This document shows positions 1 through 5,918 of a DNA stretch of 9,965 nucleotides, in pieces. The stretch's first letter is position 1; each line of letters starts with the position of its first letter. The stretch is taken from contig HF989457.1 of NCBI GenBank assembly GCA_000432175.1, positions 20,330 to 30,294 of the forward strand, read 5' to 3'. The DNA is from Eubacterium sp. CAG:786 (GTDB lineage Bacteria; Bacillota; Clostridia; Oscillospirales; Ruminococcaceae). The notes beneath the pieces were generated by a model. That model had not been told where the DNA came from and ran no database searches. It worked only from the letters and a program-made list of their open reading frames with translations. Position numbers and translations under genes: made by a program.

Positions 1-1073
1 TCCTGCCGCTGGTGTTCAGGACTGGCGCAGTCAACCTGAAATGCCTTGAGCTGCTCGACCACGCGAATACTTCGGCGTACGGCGACCCGGTGCCTACGGA
101 AGTCCCGCTGACTATCGAAAAGGGACCTTTCATCGTGGTGAGCGGTCACGACCTGCACGACATGAAGTTGCTGCTTGAACAGACCGACGGCAAGGGCGTG
201 AATATCTACACCCACAGTGAAATGCTCCCGGCGCACGGCTACCCTGAGCTGAAAAAACACCCCCAGCTGAAAGGAAATTTCGGCACCGGCTGGCAGAACC
301 AGCAGTCGGAATTCCACAATATACCCGCGCCAGTACTTTTTACCACAAACTGCATTATGCCCCTGCGCGAAAGCTACGCGGACCGCATTTTCACGACTTC
401 CGTGGTGTCCTACCCTGAGGTGACCCACATCGGCGCCGACAAGGATTTCACTCCGGTGATAAAAAAGGCGCTGGAATGCGGAGGCTACGACGCCGACAAG
501 GAAATGACCGGAATGAACGGGGGACACACCGTCACCACCGGATTTGCGCACAACGCGGTGCTTTCCCATGCGGATAAGATAATCTCGCTCATCAAGGCGG
601 GGAAAATACGGCACATCTTCCTTATCGGCGGCTGCGACGGCGCTTCCCCGAGCCGAAGCTACTACAGTGATTTCGCGCGGCTCACCCCGCAGGATACGCT
701 CATTCTGACGCTCGCCTGCGGTAAATACCGGCTCAACGACATGGACCTTGGGGATATCGACGGCATTCCGCGCATTCTCGATATGGGGCAGTGCAACGAC
801 GCCTACAGCGCTATCCGCGTTGCCATGGCGCTTGCGGAAGCTTTCGGCTGCGGCGTCAACGACCTTCCGCTCACGCTGGTGCTTTCGTGGTATGAGCAGA
901 AAGCCGTCTGCATTCTGCTGACGCTGCTTTACCTCGGCATCAGGAATATCATTCTCGGTCCGACGGTGCCTGCGTTCGTTTCCCCGGCTGTTCTGGGGGT
1001 ATTGCAGGAACAGTTCGGGCTGCGGGCTTCTTCCACCCCGGAAGAGGACTTAAAGGCTGCGCTTGACAAATAA
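1..1073 (+). CDS. hcp: Hybrid cluster protein (Hcp, hydroxylamine reductase family), 5'-truncated by the window edge
   Basis: This cytoplasmic iron-sulfur enzyme carries the unique 4Fe-2S-2O hybrid cluster. The family reduces hydroxylamine in vitro and is linked to nitric oxide detoxification in anaerobes. The reading frame is open to the left edge (first full codon at base 3), so the GTG at 12 is an internal Val and not the start. About 356 C-terminal residues are visible against a usual 530-550; the missing part would hold the N-terminal Cys-rich cluster motif. Numbering from that Val, all expected hybrid-cluster ligands are present: His46 (SGHD), Glu70 (HSEMLPAHGYP), Cys114 (TTNCIMP), Cys208 (GGCDG, the persulfide position), Cys236 (LACGKYR), Cys261 (MGQCND), and Glu295 and Lys297 (SWYEQKAV). 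It therefore looks active. It ends in TAA just before a strong terminator, so it is the last gene of its transcript. No regulatory region is visible. Confidence 0.97.
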   Translation, partial: LPLVFRTGAVNLKCLELLDHANTSAYGDPVPTEVPLTIEKGPFIVVSGHDLHDMKLLLEQTDGKGVNIYTHSEMLPAHGYPELKKHPQLKGNFGTGWQNQQSEFHNIPAPVLFTTNCIMPLRESYADRIFTTSVVSYPEVTHIGADKDFTPVIKKALECGGYDADKEMTGMNGGHTVTTGFAHNAVLSHADKIISLIKAGKIRHIFLIGGCDGASPSRSYYSDFARLTPQDTLILTLACGKYRLNDMDLGDIDGIPRILDMGQCNDAYSAIRVAMALAEAFGCGVNDLPLTLVLSWYEQKAVCILLTLLYLGIRNIILGPTVPAFVSPAVLGVLQEQFGLRASSTPEEDLKAALDK

Positions 1074-1080
1074 TAGTATA

Positions 1081-1110
1081 CGGGACCTTTAAAAGGGGTC
1101 CCGTTTTTTT
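1081..1110 (+). terminator. Rho-independent terminator after hcp
   Basis: CGGGACC (1081-1087) pairs perfectly with GGTCCCG (1097-1103). The stem may be extended by weaker pairs around an A-rich loop. A run of seven T follows (1104-1110). It lies 7 bp after the hcp stop and isolates hcp from the next promoter. Confidence 0.93.
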
Positions 1111-1121
1111 ATAGAATAACA

Positions 1122-1150
1122 TTGACAACAGTCATTTTATATGGTAAAAT
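1122..1150 (+). promoter_or_regulatory. Strong sigma-A promoter of the solute-binding lipoprotein gene
   Basis: The -35 box TTGACA (1122-1127) and -10 box TAAAAT (1145-1150) are separated by exactly 17 bp. TGG directly before the -10 makes an extended -10. Transcription should start near 1157, giving a 5' leader of about 35 nt. A perfect 7-bp inverted repeat, CATTTTA-N5-TAAAATG (1133-1151), covers the spacer and -10, and a shorter TGAC-AACA-GTCA (1123-1134) covers the -35. Either could be an operator. The boxes are seen directly; the operator role is inference. Confidence 0.88.
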
Positions 1151-1178
1151 GTATATGCTAAATCAGGTAATTTATGAA

Positions 1179-1185
1179 AAGAGGA
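1179..1185 (+). promoter_or_regulatory. Ribosome binding site deciding the 1192 start
   Basis: AAGAGGA lies 6 nt before the ATG at 1192. An earlier in-frame ATG at 1174 would place this site inside the gene and has no ribosome site of its own. Starting at 1192 also gives a standard lipoprotein signal, beginning MKKAVKY. Confidence 0.85.
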
Positions 1186-1191
1186 ATACAT

Positions 1192-2562
1192 ATGAAAAAA
1201 GCAGTAAAATATACCGCTGCAGTCTGCGCATGCGTTATGCTGACTGGCTGCGCTTCCGACAGGAGCAGCGGTATCGTGAACTTCTTCAACCACGATTATT
1301 TCTACCACACCACGACAACGCAGACCACCACGGAGCCGACAGAGATCACATCGGCTACGACCGTTCCCGAGGTCACTACCCCGCAGGAACCGGAAGTCCC
1401 GGAGGTTACTGTGCGCCCGGATACCGGCGACACGCTGCGTATAGTCTGCTTCAACGAGGACGTTTACAACTACCTCGGCAGCTGGAAGCCCTCCGGCGTG
1501 AAATTCGATTTCCAGACTATCAGCGGCGATGAATACTACAATGTTCTTGACGATTTTATAGACACCAATGACCCCGACAAGCTCGCGGATATCTACATCG
1601 TCAGCCAGGACCGTCTGGGGGAGTATCTTTCCGGGGACAGGGCGCTGCCGGTGAGCGGCGTGAATATCGACAAGGACGACACCGGGGAAATGTACGACTA
1701 CACCCTCAACGACTGCACGGACGAATACGGCAGGATAGTAGCTCTCTCGGTGAACAACACGCCGGGTGTATTCCTGTATAACCGCACCGTTGCAAGGCGC
1801 GTGCTCGGCACTGACGACCCTGCCGAAGTCTTTGACTCTATAAGCAACTGGAGAAAGTTCCTGAGCACTGCCAGCGAAGCAAAACGCAGGGGCTTCTACA
1901 TGACGCCGAATTACACCGATATGTTCCGCGCATTCGGTGGGGAAGCGATGCAGCTGACAGACAGCGACGGCAATGCTGCCGTAAAGAGCGCCGCGCTGGA
2001 CTGGGCGGAGGTTTCCAGGACGATGTACGAAAACGGATACTGCGCTGATTATGACGTCTGGACCCAGGGCTGGGTAAACGCAATGAACAGCGCCGACTAC
2101 TTCGGAATGTTCGCGTGCAACTGGATGGCCGAAATGACTCTCCCGGCATTCTCGAGCAGTACGGACTGGGCTGTGTGCCAGGCGCCCGCGGCGTATTCCT
2201 GGGACGGGGCGTATGCTGTTGTAAATCCCCGTACAGATAACGCAAAGGCAGTGGAACAGTTCCTGCGCAGGGTATGCGTCAACGGTCAGATCTCGTTCAG
2301 CAGCGGCACGATAATCCCGAACAACAAAACGACGTTCCGGCACAATTCACAGTACAACAGCGTTGACTGCCTTGGCGGCCAGGAACCCTACGAAATATAC
2401 AACGACGTTATGGAGCGCATAACTTCTGCCACCGGCACTTCCCCCTACGATTACAAGGCGATGGAATTCTACATCAGGGACATGAAGAGCTACATCACCG
2501 GAAATTCCACGATAGAACAGGCGCTGGATCACTTCCAGGCTGACTGCAGGAACAACCGATAA
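1192..2562 (+). CDS. Extracellular solute-binding lipoprotein (ABC transporter, sugar-type family 1)
   Basis: This is a 456-residue predicted lipoprotein anchored outside the membrane. Residues 1-20 are a type II signal peptide: basic KK, a hydrophobic stretch, then the lipobox LTGC with the lipidated Cys at 20. A flexible Thr/Pro/Glu-rich linker follows (about 39-79), then the ligand-binding body starting at TLRIVCFNEDVYNYLG. The DIYIVSQDRL, YTDMFRAFGGEAM, WTQGWVNAMNS and KAVEQFLRRV segments match the general pattern of COG1653 sugar-binding proteins: an early target-description strand, a mid-protein region that varies with ligand, and a late helix containing a Lys-Ala-Ala/Val-type motif. 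The ligand cannot be told from sequence. No permease or ATPase gene is adjacent, so it must work with components encoded elsewhere or have a sensing role. It has its own promoter and terminator and is therefore monocistronic. The family is likely; the substrate is unknown. Confidence 0.85.
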   Translation: MKKAVKYTAAVCACVMLTGCASDRSSGIVNFFNHDYFYHTTTTQTTTEPTEITSATTVPEVTTPQEPEVPEVTVRPDTGDTLRIVCFNEDVYNYLGSWKPSGVKFDFQTISGDEYYNVLDDFIDTNDPDKLADIYIVSQDRLGEYLSGDRALPVSGVNIDKDDTGEMYDYTLNDCTDEYGRIVALSVNNTPGVFLYNRTVARRVLGTDDPAEVFDSISNWRKFLSTASEAKRRGFYMTPNYTDMFRAFGGEAMQLTDSDGNAAVKSAALDWAEVSRTMYENGYCADYDVWTQGWVNAMNSADYFGMFACNWMAEMTLPAFSSSTDWAVCQAPAAYSWDGAYAVVNPRTDNAKAVEQFLRRVCVNGQISFSSGTIIPNNKTTFRHNSQYNSVDCLGGQEPYEIYNDVMERITSATGTSPYDYKAMEFYIRDMKSYITGNSTIEQALDHFQADCRNNR

Positions 2563-2568
2563 AATCTA

Positions 2569-2604
2569 CCCCCGCATTCCAGGAGTGCGGGGGCGTTTTT
2601 ATTT
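2569..2604. terminator. Terminator between convergent genes, probably bidirectional
   Basis: CCCCCGCA (2569-2576) pairs perfectly with TGCGGGGG (2586-2593), with a short further pairing inside the loop. On the plus strand CG and five T follow (2596-2600), then ATTT. On the minus strand the hairpin is followed by TAGATTTTAT, a weaker U-rich tail. It sits between the lipoprotein stop (2562) and the DUF2461 stop (2599), so it can serve both; the plus direction is the more certain. Confidence 0.88.
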
Positions 2605-3261
2605 GGGCGAAGCTTCCGCTTTCATGCAGAAATCGTAGAACGGCGCTATCCTGCGGAAATCTGACGCTACCTTTTTCGCGAGCTTTTCTGAGAACATTAC
2701 CCCGGGGTCGTTGGTGTCGCAGGACAAGCCGATGCCCTTTCTGTCCAGCCATCTTCGGAGTTCCTCTGGCTGGTCGGGGAATTTGCTGCGCTTGTACATA
2801 TCTCCGTATAAAGAGAACGTTTTCTGCTTCTCTACCGCAAGGAATGCCTGCCTGAAGCTGTCGTCCCCGGCAAGCATGAGCGAGCGCAGTGCATTCATCG
2901 AACCTGCCGAAGCGCAGTAGTACCCGCAGCCGTAGCTTATTCCCGCGGCGCCTATCGAGAAGTAAAACCCGGGCAGCGCGTGGTACTGTTCACGGGTACG
3001 GCTGAATGTGTACCAGATATGGTCGCGGAATATCGAATCCGGGTGCAGCCGCATATCCCTGTAAAGCCGGGAAATGCGCGCGGGGTTTATTTCAATGAGC
3101 GGGTCGATTTTCAGTATTGTCGGCGCGAGTTCAAGGATAAGTTCCTTCATGGGCTCGGTGACGTATATGCGGTAATCTTCCCTGTGCTCGTTGAACCACT
3201 CCCTGCTGTCGTGCAGACGGTTCTCAAAAAGGAAATCAACGGAACGCTGTGAAAATGGCAT
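2599..3261 (-). CDS. DUF2461 (TIGR02453) family protein
   Basis: This 220-residue cytoplasmic protein of unknown biochemical function has family hallmarks in the usual order. An N-terminal FLFENRLHDSREWFNEHREDY (residues 10-30) corresponds to the typical L..N..REWF..H...Y signature. Next come PARISRLYRDMRLHPDSIFRDHIW (60-83, matching the SR.YRD.RF segment) and a Gly/Tyr-rich ISYGCGYYCAS strand (108-118). Length is normal for the family. The start at 3261 is chosen because AAGGAG lies 7 nt upstream and the family match begins at MPFSQRS. The frame stays open to 3537, but that extension is low-complexity antisense of the neighbouring small gene. The gene diverges from the terminase operon over 82 bp and converges on the lipoprotein gene. 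A minus-strand TAATAT (3303-3308) could be its -10, but no good -35 is seen. Confidence 0.9.
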   Translation of the reverse strand: MPFSQRSVDFLFENRLHDSREWFNEHREDYRIYVTEPMKELILELAPTILKIDPLIEINPARISRLYRDMRLHPDSIFRDHIWYTFSRTREQYHALPGFYFSIGAAGISYGCGYYCASAGSMNALRSLMLAGDDSFRQAFLAVEKQKTFSLYGDMYKRSKFPDQPEELRRWLDRKGIGLSCDTNDPGVMFSEKLAKKVASDFRRIAPFYDFCMKAEASPK

Positions 3262-3268
3262 TTTAACA

Positions 3269-3274
3269 CTCCTT
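3269..3274 (-). promoter_or_regulatory. Ribosome binding site deciding the DUF2461 start
   Basis: The minus strand reads AAGGAG, 7 nt before the ATG at 3261. This rejects the longer open frame reaching 3537. The site overlaps the first of the repeated TGCAG boxes, so a protein bound there could also affect this gene. Confidence 0.85.
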
Positions 3275-3328
3275 GCAGTGATTTGCAGTGGATCGCGCTT
3301 TAATATTACCTTGCAGGATACTCTGCAG
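3271..3328. repeat. Repeated TGCAG boxes in the divergent control region
   Basis: TTGCAGTG occurs twice, 10 bp apart (3273-3280 and 3283-3290). CCTTGCAG occurs twice, 38 bp apart (3271-3278 and 3309-3316). A fourth TGCAG is at 3324-3328. An AT-rich palindrome, TAATATTA (3301-3308), lies between them. The whole set sits in the 82-bp gap between the DUF2461 start and the small gene upstream of the terminase. Repeats spaced about one helical turn apart suggest a protein-binding site, but the role is not known. I find no convincing -35/-10 pair in the plus direction. Confidence 0.55.
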
Positions 3329-3343
3329 AAAGAAGGTAATTTT

Positions 3344-3592
3344 ATGGCTAAAACAACTCCGGCGCAGTTCTTTGACAAGAACAACGCTGCATTCATGAAA
3401 TTCGGAAAGATGTTCACCAGAAAGCTGACTGACGAGCAGCTGATAACTTCCCTCGCTGAAAAGGACCTCGAAAAGCTTGCGAAAGTGTTCAAGCTGGTTT
3501 TTGAGATGCTGGAGGAGAATTCCCCGGACAGCAGCACGCAGCTTGCCGCGATGATATCCGCGTATTCCGAGATAAGCGAGGAGGAGCAGTGA
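3344..3592 (+). CDS. Small protein of unknown function, first gene of the terminase operon
   Basis: I do not recognise this 82-residue protein. ATG 3344 is chosen because a GAAGG ribosome site (around 3332-3336) lies just upstream; the frame is open further upstream to 3191, but that part is antisense to the DUF2461 gene. It appears soluble, mostly helical and charged. An N-terminal segment holds AQFFDKNNAAFMKFGKMF, a central Lys/Glu/Leu-rich helix reads EKDLEKLAKVFKLVFEML, and the C-terminus is acidic (SEISEEEQ). There is no signal peptide or membrane segment and no recognisable HTH. Its stop overlaps the GTG start of the terminase by 4 nt (GTGA), implying translational coupling and shared function. 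By position it could stand in for a small terminase subunit, but those are usually about twice this length and carry a DNA-binding HTH, so that is inference only. Confidence 0.8.
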   Translation: MAKTTPAQFFDKNNAAFMKFGKMFTRKLTDEQLITSLAEKDLEKLAKVFKLVFEMLEENSPDSSTQLAAMISAYSEISEEEQ

Positions 3593-4821
3593 ACACGATG
3601 TTTTCCAGGCGGCAGAAGCAGGCGCTTTCGCTGGTGAGATCCGGGGGACTGCGCCGCATAAACATTCTTGAGGGAAGCGTGCGCAGCGGAAAGACCTGGA
3701 TATCCGCGGTGATGTGGGGCTTCTGGGTGGCTGGCTCCCCGCGGGACGGCACCTACCTCATGGCTGGAAAGACCCTCACCACCCTGCGGCGCAACGTCCT
3801 TGAACCGATGTGTAGCATGTTCGGGGAATGCTTCACCTACAGCCTGAGCAAAAAGGAAGCGCGCCTGTTTGGCAGGCGCATTTACCTGGAGGGAGCCTCC
3901 AACGCGCAGGCAGAAAGCAAAATACGCGGAATGACGCTCAACGGCGCTTACTGCGACGAGCTTTCGCTGTTCCCCGAGGATTTTTTCGCGATGCTGCTTT
4001 CAAGGCTTTCGGTCAGCGGCGCGAAGCTTCTTGCCACCACCAACCCTGATAACCCCGGGCACTGGCTGAAGCGCAACTACCTCGACAACAGCGCCATCGA
4101 CCTGCTGGACCTGAAATTCACGCTGAACGACAACCCGTATCTTCCACCGGAATATGTGCGCTCGCTCATGGCTGAGTACACCGGGGTGTATTACGACAGG
4201 TTCATTCTCGGCAACTGGGTAGCGGCTGAGGGCAGGATATACGAGGATTTCTCAGAGAAGTGCATTATTTCCCCGGAGGAACTGAAGCAGAGATTTTCCG
4301 CAGCGTCGCTCATGACTTCCGTGGTCGGGGTGGATTACGGTGGGAACAAGAGTGCGAGCGCGTTCGTACACACGGGCTTCGACGCGGGATTTCAGAACGT
4401 GTATGTGCTCTCGGAGCACTACGACCAGCGCAATACGTCAGCGGAAAGCCTGATAGCCGCGTTCGCGGATTTCATCACAGAGGAACGCGGACGCTTCCCG
4501 ACGTTGTGCGCGGCATGCTGCGACAGCGCGGAACAGCTGCTTATAAAGAGCTTCCGCAGCGCCGTAAATCTCGAAGTGAAGAACGCGATGAAAAAGCAGG
4601 TCAGCACCCGCATCAACATGGTGAACCGTCTGATCTCCTCCGGCAGGCTGCACGTCAGCACGGAATGTCCCCACCTCATCGACGCGCTGAAATCAGCCGT
4701 CTGGGACGAACGCAGCATTCACCGTGACGTCCGGCTGGACGACGGCTCAACGAACATCGACAGCCTTGACGCGTTCGAATACTCGATAGAACGCTTTGAG
4801 CGCGAACTTTTCCGATACTGA
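3589..4821 (+). CDS. Phage terminase large subunit, PBSX-type (DNA-packaging ATPase/nuclease), stand-alone
   Basis: This protein of 410 residues has both domains of a large terminase. In the ATPase domain, Walker A is GSVRSGKT (residues 29-36), Walker B is YCDE (Asp123, Glu124), and the coupling motif ATTNPD is at 149-154. The RNase H-like nuclease domain starts near 245 with candidate metal-binding acidic residues Asp249 (VDYGG), Asp312 (CCDSAE) and Asp391/Asp394 (IDSLDAFEY). Length is normal and no motif is broken, so the enzyme looks intact. In phages it pumps DNA into procapsids and cuts concatemers. GTG 3589 overlaps the preceding stop and has AGGAGG 4 nt upstream; ATG 3598 is the alternative start. 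The oddity is context: no portal, capsid or other phage gene follows. A terminator comes at once, then a metabolic gene on the other strand. It could be a prophage remnant or a domesticated enzyme. Confidence 0.93.
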   Translation: MNTMFSRRQKQALSLVRSGGLRRINILEGSVRSGKTWISAVMWGFWVAGSPRDGTYLMAGKTLTTLRRNVLEPMCSMFGECFTYSLSKKEARLFGRRIYLEGASNAQAESKIRGMTLNGAYCDELSLFPEDFFAMLLSRLSVSGAKLLATTNPDNPGHWLKRNYLDNSAIDLLDLKFTLNDNPYLPPEYVRSLMAEYTGVYYDRFILGNWVAAEGRIYEDFSEKCIISPEELKQRFSAASLMTSVVGVDYGGNKSASAFVHTGFDAGFQNVYVLSEHYDQRNTSAESLIAAFADFITEERGRFPTLCAACCDSAEQLLIKSFRSAVNLEVKNAMKKQVSTRINMVNRLISSGRLHVSTECPHLIDALKSAVWDERSIHRDVRLDDGSTNIDSLDAFEYSIERFERELFRY

Positions 4822-4824
4822 AAT

Positions 4825-4853
4825 AAAGAGGCTGCGCAAACAGCCTCTTTTTT
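4825..4853. terminator. Bidirectional terminator between terminase and galM
   Basis: AAAGAGGCTG (4825-4834) pairs perfectly over 10 bp with CAGCCTCTTT (4841-4850) around the loop CGCAAA. The plus strand runs through seven T at the 3' side, counting those in the stem. The minus strand gives CTCTTTATTTC after its hairpin, so both convergent genes can stop here. Confidence 0.93.
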
Positions 4854-4857
4854 GTGA

Positions 4858-5898
4858 TTATCTTACAGAGAACTGATAAACAGTCGTAAATCTGTAGGTC
4901 TGACCTGCCTTATATACGCAGCTGGGCCACTGGGGCTGGTGCGGCGTATCGGGGGAGAACTGGCTCTCAAGGCATAGACCGGCGTACTTGTTGTAGTGCG
5001 CGCCGTTCTTGCCATTCTCGCCGTTGAGACCGATACCAATATAGAACTGTATAGCGGGCTTGTCGGTCCTGACGGTCATAACTCTGCCGCTCTCCGGCTC
5101 GTAAACCTCGGCAGCGGTGCGCATTACCCCCGGCTCACCGAGAATGAAGTTGTGGTCGTAGCCGTTGGGAAGTCTGCCGTTATCCATATCCTGGCGTACC
5201 GGCTTCGGGGTCTTGAAATCAAACGCTGTGCCGGTGACATACGCGAGCTTTCCGGTGGGGATAAGCAGTTCATCGACAGGGGTGTACTGGCTGGAATTTA
5301 TCTGCACGATATGGTCCTTGATGTCGCCGTTGCCAGCGCCCTTAAGGTTGAAGTAGCTGTGATTGGTGAGGTTGATAACGGTATCCGCGTCGGAAACTGC
5401 GGTGTAATCAAGCACCAGTGCGTTGTCAGCAGTCAGGGTGTACTTAACGCTTATTTTCAGCGTTCCCGGGTAATTTTCTTCGCCGTCAGGACTGATGTAG
5501 CCGAATGTGACTGAAGGCTCGTCGCCGCCGTCCATTGCGTCTACAGTCCACACGCGCTTGTTGAAGCCGTAGAAGCCGCCGTGCAGGTGGTTGACCTTGT
5601 TGTCGTTGGCGGAAAGCTTGTAGGTCCTGCCGGAAACAGTAATTTCAGCTCCGCCTATGCGGTTTGCGTATCTGCCGACCAGCGCGCCGTGGCTGGAGTT
5701 GCCGTCGATGTAGCCCTGCAGCGTGTCGTAGCCAAGAACCACATCAGCGTTCTTTCCGTTCCTGTCGGGAACCTCAACGCCGACCACTGCGCCGCCGAAA
5801 TTAGTCAGCCTTGCGACTGCACCGCTCTTGTTGGTGAGCGTGAGCAGCCAGCACTTGTAGCCTCTGAAAAAACCAAATTCTGTCTTAGAAATGCTCAT
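4858..5898 (-). CDS. galM: Aldose 1-epimerase (mutarotase)
   Basis: This 346-residue cytoplasmic enzyme interconverts alpha and beta anomers of aldoses such as galactose and glucose. The GalM fold signatures appear in order: TNFGGAVVGVEVPDR (32-46), GRYANRI with Arg80 (75-81), NHLHGG with His106 (103-108), NLTNHSYFNL with the catalytic His180 (176-185), YDHNF with substrate-binding Asp248 (247-251), and CLESQFSPDTP with the catalytic base Glu311 (309-319). Length is normal and all key residues are present. There is no signal peptide. GGAGG (5907-5911) lies 8 nt before the ATG at 5898. The gene starts 20 bp after the chemoreceptor stop, with no terminator or promoter between, so it is probably translated from the chemoreceptor transcript. 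It may help the GH3 enzyme upstream by equilibrating released sugars. Confidence 0.97.
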   Translation of the reverse strand: MSISKTEFGFFRGYKCWLLTLTNKSGAVARLTNFGGAVVGVEVPDRNGKNADVVLGYDTLQGYIDGNSSHGALVGRYANRIGGAEITVSGRTYKLSANDNKVNHLHGGFYGFNKRVWTVDAMDGGDEPSVTFGYISPDGEENYPGTLKISVKYTLTADNALVLDYTAVSDADTVINLTNHSYFNLKGAGNGDIKDHIVQINSSQYTPVDELLIPTGKLAYVTGTAFDFKTPKPVRQDMDNGRLPNGYDHNFILGEPGVMRTAAEVYEPESGRVMTVRTDKPAIQFYIGIGLNGENGKNGAHYNKYAGLCLESQFSPDTPHQPQWPSCVYKAGQTYRFTTVYQFSVR

Positions 5899-5918
5899 TA
5901 GATCGTCCTCCGGTTATA

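Noticed and set aside
12..14. GTG at 12 as the start of hcp
   Set aside because: The frame is open to the left edge and family sequence continues through this Val. The N-terminal part of Hcp is simply outside the window.
1132..2343. A 403-residue open frame on the minus strand, antisense to the solute-binding protein gene
   Set aside because: It runs fully opposite a well supported lipoprotein gene, has no ribosome site I can see and no recognisable domain. It is explained by the G+C-rich codon use of the real gene.
3262..3537. N-terminal extension of the DUF2461 gene up to 3537
   Set aside because: The extension is antisense to the small terminase-operon gene and Ser/Phe-rich. The family match begins at MPFSQRS, with AAGGAG just upstream of ATG 3261.
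4825..4853. Hairpin after the terminase as a phage attachment site or cos-like site
   Set aside because: A perfect 10-bp stem with a T-run between convergent stops is fully explained as a bidirectional terminator. No matching copy is found at the other end of the block.
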